From assembly GCA_022824365.1 (NCBI GenBank), contig JAJEAA010000011.1:36375-100374 (forward strand): DNA of 64,000 nucleotides. The letters are read 5' to 3'. Both the position numbers and the translations under genes were made by a program. The DNA comes from Anaerolineae bacterium. Its GTDB lineage: Bacteria > Chloroflexota > Anaerolineae > Aggregatilineales > Phototrophicaceae. Of this stretch, positions 27,434 to 34,384 are shown piece by piece (the stretch's first letter is position 1; each line of letters opens with the position of its first letter). The notes under the pieces were generated by a model. It saw nothing but the letters and a program-made list of their open reading frames with translations, did not search any database and was not told the DNA's origin.

Positions 27434-27766
27434 TTAGGAGGCATCTATAGTATCAACCTTATAGCCCTGCTGCAGCCAGCCTTTGGTGCCGTCCTCCAGG
27501 TTGTAGATCTCTTCGTAGCCCATGCTCGCCAGGAAGAGCGCCGCTTGCGACGAACGGACGCCGGTGTTGCAGACGAGTAGCACGGGCGCGTCTTCGCTGA
27601 TTTCGTCGGCGCGCGCCATGAATTCGCTGAGCGGGATATTCATGGCGCCGGGGATATGCCCTTCGGCGTGTTCGTCTTCTTCGCGCACATCAATAAATTG
27701 GTACTCGCCGCCCGCGCCGCTGGCGAATTGTTGGCGAAATTCTTCTGTGCTCAGGTCGGTGAACAT
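27434..27766 (-). CDS. Single-domain rhodanese
   Basis: 110 residues forming one rhodanese domain: FIDVREEDEHAEGHIPGAMNIP (residues 24-45) is the CH2A motif. LLVCNTGVRSSQAA (residues about 63-76) holds the active-site Cys followed by a loop of the right length for a sulfurtransferase. GYEEIYNLEDGTKGW is the CH2B end. It would transfer sulfane sulfur as a persulfide in the cytoplasm. It is isolated between the CoxL-like gene and an epimerase; no partner is indicated. Confidence 0.88.
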   Translation of the reverse strand: MFTDLSTEEFRQQFASGAGGEYQFIDVREEDEHAEGHIPGAMNIPLSEFMARADEISEDAPVLLVCNTGVRSSQAALFLASMGYEEIYNLEDGTKGWLQQGYKVDTIDAS

Positions 27767-27876
27767 GGCTGACCTCTGGAATGATTAGAACTTCGGGCAT
27801 TATAGCCGAGCGCTGTTGGATTACCAAACGCGGCGGCTGAAGGCGGTAGCGCCGACACAGAACTCATCTTGGCGAG

Positions 27877-28842
27877 TTATAAATCTTGGCCGCGCGGCAG
27901 CGAATTGCGATACCAATTTACGGTGCGGCGGAGCCCCTCGGCGAAATCGACGACCGGCTCGTAGCCTAAAAGTTGGCCCGCCTTGGTCACATCAGCTTGC
28001 GAGTGGCGGATATCGCCCGGGCGCTCGGCGGTATAACGCGGCTCGAGATTCGTGCCCAGGATAGCATTCAACTGCGCCACAAGCTGGTTCATCGTGATGC
28101 GTCCGCCGATGGCGAGGTTGATGGTCTGGCCGACCGCCGCCGGCGCCGCGCAGGCCAGCAAGTTGCCAGCCACAACATTGTCGACGTAGGTGAAATCACG
28201 GCTATGCAGGCCGTCGCCATAAATAGTTGGACGTTGGTCCGCGAGCATCTGGGTGATGAACTTGGGAATGACGGCGGCATAGGTCGAGTTTGGATCTTGT
28301 CTGGGACCGAAGACGTTGAAGTAGCGCAGGGCGACGGTTTCCAACCCGAAGGAATGGGTGAAGGCGGCGGCGTAGTATTCCCCCGCAAGCTTGGCGGCGC
28401 CGTAAGGCGAGATTGGCATTGGGAGCAGGCGCTCGTCTTTCAGGTCGCCGGCTTGGTCGCCGTAGGCTGAGGAGGAAGCGGCGTAGACCACGCGCTTGAC
28501 ATCGTTGTCGCGGGCGGCGATCAAGACATTCAGCGTGCCGGTGACGCAGTGGCGGTGGGTTTCGAGCGGGTCGGCGAGGCTGCGCGGGACCGATGGCAGC
28601 GCCGCTTGATGCAAGACATAATCGACGCCGCGGAAGAGCGAACGCAGTGTTTCGAGTTCGGTGATGGAGCCAACCGTGATCGACAGGTCGCCATTTAGCG
28701 AGCGCAGGCAGTCGAGATTTTCGCGCTGGCCGGTTAGCAAATTGTCGATGACGCGGACGCGCTGCCCATCGCGCAGCAGGCGCTCGGCGATATGCGAGCC
28801 GATGAAGCCGGCGGCGCCGGTGACGACATAGGTTTGTGTCAT
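27877..28842 (-). CDS. UDP-sugar 4-epimerase-like extended SDR
   Basis: 321 residues. NAD-binding TGAAGFIGSHIAERLL (residues 8-23); DNLLTG after strand 2; catalytic Ser region YAASSSAYGD near residue 122; catalytic Tyr-Lys YGAAKLAGEYY near residue 145; substrate loop FNVFGPRQDPNSTYAAVIPKF near 175-195. This is typical of UDP-glucose/UDP-N-acetylglucosamine 4-epimerases and related dehydratases. It likely provides nucleotide sugars for surface glycans made by the membrane glycosyltransferases of this window. Exact substrate unproven. Confidence 0.86.
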   Translation of the reverse strand: MTQTYVVTGAAGFIGSHIAERLLRDGQRVRVIDNLLTGQRENLDCLRSLNGDLSITVGSITELETLRSLFRGVDYVLHQAALPSVPRSLADPLETHRHCVTGTLNVLIAARDNDVKRVVYAASSSAYGDQAGDLKDERLLPMPISPYGAAKLAGEYYAAAFTHSFGLETVALRYFNVFGPRQDPNSTYAAVIPKFITQMLADQRPTIYGDGLHSRDFTYVDNVVAGNLLACAAPAAVGQTINLAIGGRITMNQLVAQLNAILGTNLEPRYTAERPGDIRHSQADVTKAGQLLGYEPVVDFAEGLRRTVNWYRNSLPRGQDL

Positions 28843-28931
28843 GGATCTCCTCGCGCTGATTGCGTCGTCACCTTAGCGCTATGACGGCGATTACGCAAGC
28901 GCGGGCGGCAGCGGTTGGCCGCTGCTTTGCG

Positions 28932-28951
28932 GGGCTACTATGGGTTATAAT
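28932..28951 (+). promoter_or_regulatory. Promoter -10 region of first DUF433/DUF5615 module
   Basis: CTATGGGTTATAAT with TATAAT at 28946-28951. An identical stretch recurs at 29786-29799 in front of the second module; no strong -35 is seen in either. Confidence 0.4.
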
Positions 28952-28961
28952 CATGGCACAT

Positions 28962-28977
28962 CGCGACAGGCGTCGCG
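28962..28977. promoter_or_regulatory. Palindromic operator candidate, copy 1
   Basis: CGCGAC-AGGC-GTCGCG is a perfect 6-bp inverted repeat between the -10 box and the start of the first DUF433 gene, a usual place for antitoxin self-repression. The same element lies at 29810-29825. Confidence 0.4.
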
Positions 28978-28996
28978 GCAGATGGAGAGCAATATC

Positions 28997-29395
28997 ATGG
29001 ACCCAACGAGCGAAGACAAAACGATAGAGCGGCAAGAACCGAATATTCGAGACGAGTATGACGGCGTCAAGTTCCGGACCTTGGCGAAGGGCATCACAAC
29101 GCATCCGCTGATTCGCGGCGGCCGGCCTTGTATAGAGGGGACGGAGATTTTAGTCACCACAATCGCGGGACTGCAGAAGTTCCATGACATGGACGCGGAG
29201 CAAATCGCAGACCATCTGTGGATTGAGCTGGGTATGGTAGAAGACGCGCTCAAGTATTACGCCATGCATACTGACTACATCGACACTGAATTAGAGCTTG
29301 ACGACATAAACTTTGAACAGATGGCGGAATCCCGGTATGGCGACAAGACACGTGAGCTTCTATCTCGACGAGAATCTGTCCCCGCGGATACTTGA
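28997..29395 (+). CDS. DUF433-family antitoxin-like protein, copy 1
   Basis: 132 residues from the ATG at 28997 (GGAGAG 8 nt upstream). The DUF433 core is GITTHPLIRGGRPCIEGTEILVTTI (residues about 29-53), followed by an HTH-like part (FHDMDAEQIADHLWIELGMVEDALKYY). Known relatives sit before PIN-like DUF5615 genes and are thought to be DNA-binding antitoxins. The first 46 residues are almost identical to copy 2 at 29845, while the rest has diverged strongly. The gene overlaps the DUF5615 gene by about 59 nt. Confidence 0.78.
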   Translation: MDPTSEDKTIERQEPNIRDEYDGVKFRTLAKGITTHPLIRGGRPCIEGTEILVTTIAGLQKFHDMDAEQIADHLWIELGMVEDALKYYAMHTDYIDTELELDDINFEQMAESRYGDKTRELLSRRESVPADT

Positions 29396-29675
29396 GCAGT
29401 TGACACGACAAGGTATTGACGCCATTCGTGGTCCGTTGGGCAAGGACGATCCACGACATTTGCAGAACGCCGCCGCAATGGGACGCGTAGTGTGTACGGA
29501 GGACCGCGATTTTCTCAAGCTAGCTTCGGCAGGATTTGAGCATGCGGGAATCATCAGAGGCAGGCAGAGGCGTCATTCTATTGGCGATTGGGTTAAGTAC
29601 CTTCGGCTTGTGCACGCCGTCTACGAAGCCGACGAACTGAGGAATATGGTTCTCTTCATGTTTCACGTAGATTGA
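29337..29675 (+). CDS. DUF5615 PIN-like protein (putative toxin), copy 1
   Basis: 112 residues from the ATG at 29337, inside the end of the DUF433 gene. FYLDENLSPRI at the N-terminus and VVCTEDRDFLKLA in the middle carry the acidic residues of the PIN-like (Mut7-C) nuclease fold. HAGIIRG and IGDWVKYL are the following conserved elements. It is presumably an RNase toxin paired with the preceding DUF433 protein; activity is inferred from family context. About half of its residues match copy 2. Confidence 0.75.
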   Translation: MATRHVSFYLDENLSPRILEQLTRQGIDAIRGPLGKDDPRHLQNAAAMGRVVCTEDRDFLKLASAGFEHAGIIRGRQRRHSIGDWVKYLRLVHAVYEADELRNMVLFMFHVD

Positions 29676-29711
29676 ACAGACGGCATCCTGAGCAACACCG
29701 GACGGGGTTTC

Positions 29712-29798
29712 ATGGAAAGCGCATCACCGCACAAACATAAAGCGACCGAACTCGAACGGATCGTGGACAGCTGGGAGCGGCGTTGCTATGGGTTATAA
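29712..29798 (+). pseudogene. 5' fragment of the 30571 coiled-coil membrane protein gene
   Basis: From 29729 to 29782, 53 of 54 bases match 30588-30641, the 5' end of the intact gene, encoding HKHKATELERIVDSWERR. An ATG at 29712 opens the frame. After ERR the sequence switches to the duplicated promoter of the second DUF433 module and stops at TAA (29796-29798). It is a scar of the tandem duplication that produced two modules. Confidence 0.8.
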
Positions 29799-29809
29799 TC
29801 ATTGAGCAT

Positions 29810-29825
29810 CGCGGCAGGCGTCGCG
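29810..29825. promoter_or_regulatory. Palindromic operator candidate, copy 2
   Basis: CGCGGC-AGGC-GTCGCG: the same element as at 28962-28977 with one A-to-G change that still allows G-T pairing. It lies between TATAAT (29794-29799) and the DUF433 copy 2 start. Confidence 0.4.
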
Positions 29826-29844
29826 GCAATTGGAGGGGACGGCC

Positions 29845-30234
29845 ATGGACCCGATGAGCGAAGACAAAACGATAGAGCGGCAAGAACCGAATATTCGAGA
29901 CGAGTATGACGGCGTCAAGTTCCGGACCTTGGCGAAGGGCATCACGACGCATCCGCTGATTCGCGGCGGCCGGCCTTGTCTAGAGGGGACGGGTATAAAA
30001 GTGACGGACATCGTTGCGGCGCAGAAGTACCACAGGCTGGGAACAGATGAGATCGCGGATCACTATGCGATCGAATTCTTTATGGTGGAGGACGCGCTGA
30101 ATTATTACGCGGCGCATACCGACTACATCGATACCGATCTCGAGATAGACAGTCTAAATGACATTCAGTTGGCAGAAGCACAATATGGAACCCGACCCGA
30201 TTCGCTTCTATCTCGACGAAAATCTGTCTCCTGA
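29845..30234 (+). CDS. DUF433-family antitoxin-like protein, copy 2
   Basis: 129 residues from the ATG at 29845, preceded by GGAGGGG. The N-terminal 46 residues (through GGRPCLEGTG) differ from copy 1 at only a few positions, also at nucleotide level. From there to the end identity drops sharply (AAQKYHRLGTDEIADHYAIEF against LQKFHDMDAEQIADHLWIEL). The pattern suggests a conserved DNA-binding or promoter-linked front and a diversified partner-binding back, or a gene conversion limited to the 5' part. It overlaps the second DUF5615 gene by 50 nt. Confidence 0.78.
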   Translation: MDPMSEDKTIERQEPNIRDEYDGVKFRTLAKGITTHPLIRGGRPCLEGTGIKVTDIVAAQKYHRLGTDEIADHYAIEFFMVEDALNYYAAHTDYIDTDLEIDSLNDIQLAEAQYGTRPDSLLSRRKSVS

Positions 30235-30520
30235 AATCGCCAGACAGTTGGCGCGATACGGCATAGACGTTATTCGAGGTCCGCTAACAGTCGACGACTT
30301 AAGCCACCTGAAGCGAGCCAACGCGTTGGGGCGCGTCGTGTGTACGAGAGACCGAGACTTTGTTCGATTGCATGCAGCAGGGGAAGAACACGCAGGAATT
30401 ATCAAAGGGCTGAAGCATCATACCATTGGCGACTGGGTAAACTATTTGCGGTTCATTCATTCCATTTGCGCGCCCGAGGATTTGCGAAACAATGTCGAAC
30501 ATCTTTTTCATGTCGAGTGA
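30185..30520 (+). CDS. DUF5615 PIN-like protein (putative toxin), copy 2
   Basis: 111 residues from the ATG at 30185. The same motifs as copy 1 are present: FYLDENLSPEI, VVCTRDRDFVRLH, HAGIIKG and IGDWVNYL, so the acidic nuclease positions are kept in both. Divergence from copy 1 is spread along the protein, in contrast to the DUF433 partner. Both copies appear intact, which suggests two separately functioning pairs rather than one decaying duplicate. Confidence 0.75.
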   Translation: MEPDPIRFYLDENLSPEIARQLARYGIDVIRGPLTVDDLSHLKRANALGRVVCTRDRDFVRLHAAGEEHAGIIKGLKHHTIGDWVNYLRFIHSICAPEDLRNNVEHLFHVE

Positions 30521-30570
30521 CCTCATCAAACTGGCAGTAGTGGTCAGAGTGATTCATTGAGCATATCAAT

Positions 30571-32343
30571 ATGAACGTCGAGACGCAGCACAAACATAAA
30601 GCGACCGAACTCGAGCGGATCGTGGACAGCTGGGAGCGGCGGCATGAATGGCGCCTGCTTTCCAAAACGATTCCGCGTTCCCTGATCCTGGCGCTGCTGG
30701 CTGGCTTGGTCCTGGGCGTAGTCGGCTACTTCCGCTTTCGGCTGGCGGCGGAACAGTTGGCTCTGATCGCGACTGGGCTTTGCACGCTCGGCGCTGTGCT
30801 GAACTTGTTATATACGCTGCTTTTTCCGCGCTCCTTGCCCGACCGCGCGAAGTATTTCGATCTCGAATTCGGCTTGCAGGAGCGGGTCTCCACCGCCTTC
30901 GAGTTGATGCGCGGGCGGATACAGACGCATCCCGAAATTGAAGCGCGGCAGATTGAGGATGCACTGGCGCATGCGCGCGTCATTGACCCGAAGGCGCGAA
31001 TCACGATGGACTTTCGACCGCGCGAGTTGGCTGCTTTGCTCATTCTGGCGGTCGCGATGGTGGGGCTGGTCTTGCTGCCGGCGATTGTCGGCGACGAATT
31101 CATCGCCGATGGCCCGTCAGCGGCAGTGGAAGCGGCGCAGGAAGATCTGCGCGAGATCATCGAAACTGTCGCCAAGGACACCAGTCTTGACGATGTCGAC
31201 CGACAGGATTTGCTCGACGCGCTGGAAGTGGCTTTGGAGCGATTGCAGGAAGAAGAAATCAGCGATGAAGAGGCTTTCGCCGCGATGAGCCAATTGCAAT
31301 CGCAGTTGGAGGAGTTGGAGAACCAGCTAGAGGATACTGTTGAGCTGGACCAGTCGGCTTTGGAAGCGGCGCTGGAAGCCCTGGAGGATTTCATCCCGCC
31401 CGCCGAAACGGAGGCTGAAAACCCCGACGGGACCAGCGAGGCAGAGCCGCCCGACAGCCTGGAAGACTTATCGCAGGCGCTGGAGCAAATGGCGCGGGAC
31501 GCGGCGGAGATGAGCGCTGAGGAGCAGAGCGCGGCGGCCGAGGCCTTAAGTATGGCGGCTGAGGAGCTGGCGCAGACGAACAGGGAAGTATCCGAGCAGA
31601 TGGACGCCATGGCGGAGGCGCTGCAAGAGGGCGATGCCAGCGAGTTGCAGGAGCAACTGGAAGCGGCGCAGGAAGCTTTGGCGCAAGAGCAAGGGCAACA
31701 GCAGCAGAACGAGAACGCGCGGATGATGCTGCAGGAGCAAGCCGAGCAAACGGAAGAAGCGGCCGAAGCCATTGCCCGGCAGCAAGCGCAGCAAAGCCAG
31801 CAAGGGCAAGCGGATCAGTCCGAATCCGGCGAACAGCGGGCGGGGCAGCCGGGCGATCAAGAATCGACTGAGGCGCGACCGGGCGCTAACCAAGGCAATC
31901 AAGAGCCGCAGCGCAACCGGCCTGGGTCCGGCGAGAATCAGCAGCGGAGTCAAGACAGTCGCGCGGCTGGGTCCGGGGCCGGCGATGGCGCGCCTAACAA
32001 TGAAAGCTTGCCGGGCGGCGCGGGTGAAGATCAAGGCGCCGAGACCAATAACAATCCGACGGGCAATCGCGAGATTGAATACGAAGCCTTGTATAGTCCG
32101 AGTGGCATCGACGGCGGCGGACAAGACGAGATCCGCTTGGAGACCGACGCCAACGACACCGCGATCGCCGAGGGCGAGTTCGATGACAATCCGATAGGCG
32201 AATCGCGAGTGAGTTACGATACGGTTTTCAGTGATTATCAAGATGCGGCGAACCGCGCGCTGGAAAGCGATTATGTGCCGCTGGGCTTGCGCGATGTCGT
32301 GCGGGATTATTTCACTTCGCTGGAGCCGGGCGGCGGAAGCTAA
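30571..32343 (+). CDS. Membrane-anchored Gln/Glu-rich coiled-coil protein
   Basis: 590 residues. Two hydrophobic hairpin helices (about 38-56 and 62-85), a third helix at about 150-172, then a long acidic, Ala/Glu/Gln-rich coiled-coil region (about 185-410). A low-complexity Q/G/N-rich linker follows (410-510), and a conserved-looking C-terminal segment contains YDTVFSDYQDAANRAL and LRDVVRDYFTSLEP. This layout is known from proteins encoded beside MoxR ATPases, DUF58 and transglutaminase-like genes in Chloroflexota and Actinobacteria. None of those partners is in this window. A 54-nt piece of its 5' end is duplicated upstream. Function unknown, possibly envelope stress. Confidence 0.65.
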   Translation: MNVETQHKHKATELERIVDSWERRHEWRLLSKTIPRSLILALLAGLVLGVVGYFRFRLAAEQLALIATGLCTLGAVLNLLYTLLFPRSLPDRAKYFDLEFGLQERVSTAFELMRGRIQTHPEIEARQIEDALAHARVIDPKARITMDFRPRELAALLILAVAMVGLVLLPAIVGDEFIADGPSAAVEAAQEDLREIIETVAKDTSLDDVDRQDLLDALEVALERLQEEEISDEEAFAAMSQLQSQLEELENQLEDTVELDQSALEAALEALEDFIPPAETEAENPDGTSEAEPPDSLEDLSQALEQMARDAAEMSAEEQSAAAEALSMAAEELAQTNREVSEQMDAMAEALQEGDASELQEQLEAAQEALAQEQGQQQQNENARMMLQEQAEQTEEAAEAIARQQAQQSQQGQADQSESGEQRAGQPGDQESTEARPGANQGNQEPQRNRPGSGENQQRSQDSRAAGSGAGDGAPNNESLPGGAGEDQGAETNNNPTGNREIEYEALYSPSGIDGGGQDEIRLETDANDTAIAEGEFDDNPIGESRVSYDTVFSDYQDAANRALESDYVPLGLRDVVRDYFTSLEPGGGS

Positions 32344-32996
32344 ACGCCCAGCCCAACAGGCTTCACCATACGCAACAATTGCAGGCTTTCTCCATTCAGC
32401 TTCACATCTTTGGATTCAGCAACTGGCGTAAAGCCAGCACTACGATAGGCGGCGCGAGCGATTGTATTGCGTTTGTCGACATCCAGCGCCAAGCGAGAAC
32501 ACGACCGCTCCAACGCTAATTGATGCGCCTGCGTGAGCAGCGCCTTGCTGAAACCGCGCCCGCGAAATTCCGGATAGATGGCAAGCATGGCAATATAGAG
32601 GTCGTCCGATTCAAGCCGATCATCCATGAAAGCGAAGATATCGCGCAACGCAAAGGCAAGCATAAAAAAGCGGAAGATCTCCAGCCTGGCGTAACGCAGC
32701 ATCAGCCAAAGCGTGCGCTGTGAATTCGCCTTTGCATAGCGAGCAGGATAAGCATGAAGCAGGCCCGCGATTTCTTCGTCCGCCAGCAAGAAGCGGGTAT
32801 TCAGGTGGCTGAAATCGTTATCCGCCGCCAGGAACATCGACTCAAGGACTGCGGCTGACCGCGCGCCGAAGAGGGGCGCAAAAAGGTCATCGCTGGCCAT
32901 CTGCGCGAGCTGAAAAAAGTGCCGCGCGTGATCAATTCTAGAATATGCCGGCAAAACATTCATGTTGAATTGACCTATAGCCCAGCGCAAAAACAT
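32340..32996 (-). CDS. GNAT-family N-acetyltransferase
   Basis: 218 residues. The acetyl-CoA pyrophosphate-binding motif is IYPEFRGRGFSKALLTQAHQLA near residues 133-154, with R-G-R-G-F. It is followed by LALDVDKRNTIARAAYRSAGF, the typical N-x-x-A-x-x-x-Y-x-x-x-G-F motif B. The N-terminal ~90 residues are an extra helical region seen in longer members. It ends convergently with the coiled-coil protein gene (4-bp overlap). Acceptor unknown. Confidence 0.85.
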   Translation of the reverse strand: MFLRWAIGQFNMNVLPAYSRIDHARHFFQLAQMASDDLFAPLFGARSAAVLESMFLAADNDFSHLNTRFLLADEEIAGLLHAYPARYAKANSQRTLWLMLRYARLEIFRFFMLAFALRDIFAFMDDRLESDDLYIAMLAIYPEFRGRGFSKALLTQAHQLALERSCSRLALDVDKRNTIARAAYRSAGFTPVAESKDVKLNGESLQLLRMVKPVGLGV

Positions 32997-33040
32997 CGTC
33001 GGTAATAATCCTGCAATTGCGACTTCTATACAAGAGCTTG

Positions 33041-34381
33041 ATGATGGTATCTGATTTACTGATTCTGAATTGCGACGTCTTGCAAGTCCAAGACGAGCGC
33101 GCCAGCATCCTGGCGGATCACGATATCGCGATAGGCGGCAATCGCATCCGCGCGATTGAGCCGAGCGGCGCGATTGATCCCTCGGGGACCAAGACAGTCC
33201 TGGAGGCCGATGGTCAACTGGCCATGCCGGGTTTCATCAACAGTCACGCCCACGTGGCCATGGTCCTGTGGCGCGGCCTAGGCGAGGACGTCAACCTCGA
33301 GAGTTGGTTCAACGATTATATCTGGCGGCTCGAAGCCAACCTGGAACCGGAAGATGTTTATTGGGGCATGCAGCTTGGCCTGCTCGAGATGATTGAAGCC
33401 GGCATCACATCGGTGAGCGACCACTACTGGCACATGGATTACGCGGCGCGCGCGGTGGAAAAAGCGGGTACGCGCGCCCTGCTGAGCCAAGCCATGTTCG
33501 GCGCAAATGGACTGGCGCAGATAGAAGAGACCGCCGCCTTCGCCCAGCGCTGGGATGGCGCGGCCGGGGGGAAGATTCGCACGATTCTGGGACCGCACGC
33601 GCCCTATACATGCGACGATGAATTCTTGCGGGCAAGCGCGAAGAAAGCGCTGGCGATCGGCAGCGGCATTCATATCCACGCCGCCGAGACGCGCGAGCAG
33701 ACACAAGCGAGCCTACGCCAACGGGGCCAGACGCCTATCGAAATCTTGCATTCTTGCGGTATTTTTGAGGCGCCGACCATTCTGGCGCACGCCTTGGGCG
33801 CGACGCCGGGCGACCTCGAAATCCTGGCGGATTTGACAGCGCCGGTGGGCATCGCGCACTGCCCGAAGACTTACGCCAAGCTGGCGATGGGCTTCAACAA
33901 TCTGGTCGAATTGCGCGCGATGGGCATCGCCGTCGGCTTGGGCACGGACGGCGCCGTCAGCAACAATACGCTTGACTTGTGGGAGGCGATGCGCTTGACC
34001 GCGATGGGGCAAAAGCAAGTGACCGGCGATGCCGAGAACCTCACGATACCGCAAGCGCTGACCATCGCTAGCAAGGAGAGCGCTCGCGTTTTCGGGCAGG
34101 CGGAGGAGCTGGGCGATCTTTCGCCGGGCAAGCTGGCGGATATCATCCTGGTCGATCTAAGCGGGACGCATCATTTTCCGCTGAACAGCGCCCCGGCGAG
34201 CCTGGTTTATAACGCGCGGGCTAGCGATGTGCGGACGGTCATCTGCGATGGGCAGATCATCATGCGCGAGCGCGAGCATCTGACGCTGGATAAAGACGAG
34301 ATCATGGCGAATATCAGCCCGCGGATGGATCGCTTGCGCCGGCGCGAGGATGCCGACAAGATCCAGACTTACAATGCCTGA
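33041..34381 (+). CDS. mtaD: Amidohydrolase, MTA/SAH (or guanine-type) deaminase
   Basis: 446 residues from the ATG at 33041; a second ATG follows at once and either could be used after AAGAG. Metal-dependent hydrolase with H69-x-H71 in FINSHAHVAM, the third His in GIHIHAAETREQ near residue 213, the fourth in ILAHALGA near 248, and the catalytic Asp in LGTDGAVSNNTLDLWEAMR near 300. This set matches S-adenosylhomocysteine/5'-methylthioadenosine deaminases and related aminohydrolases (EC 3.5.4.-). It acts in the cytoplasm in purine or methionine salvage. Its stop codon lies inside the left 13-bp direct repeat of the adjacent island. Confidence 0.82.
   Translation: MMVSDLLILNCDVLQVQDERASILADHDIAIGGNRIRAIEPSGAIDPSGTKTVLEADGQLAMPGFINSHAHVAMVLWRGLGEDVNLESWFNDYIWRLEANLEPEDVYWGMQLGLLEMIEAGITSVSDHYWHMDYAARAVEKAGTRALLSQAMFGANGLAQIEETAAFAQRWDGAAGGKIRTILGPHAPYTCDDEFLRASAKKALAIGSGIHIHAAETREQTQASLRQRGQTPIEILHSCGIFEAPTILAHALGATPGDLEILADLTAPVGIAHCPKTYAKLAMGFNNLVELRAMGIAVGLGTDGAVSNNTLDLWEAMRLTAMGQKQVTGDAENLTIPQALTIASKESARVFGQAEELGDLSPGKLADIILVDLSGTHHFPLNSAPASLVYNARASDVRTVICDGQIIMREREHLTLDKDEIMANISPRMDRLRRREDADKIQTYNA
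34369..34381. repeat. Left 13-bp direct repeat bounding STAND gene
   Basis: TTACAATGCCTGA, identical to 37132-37144. The last three bases are the stop codon of the deaminase gene; the first three are the complement of a TAA stop, used by pdxA at the right copy. It looks like a target-site duplication or att core created when the island entered. Confidence 0.8.
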
Positions 34382-34384
34382 ATT

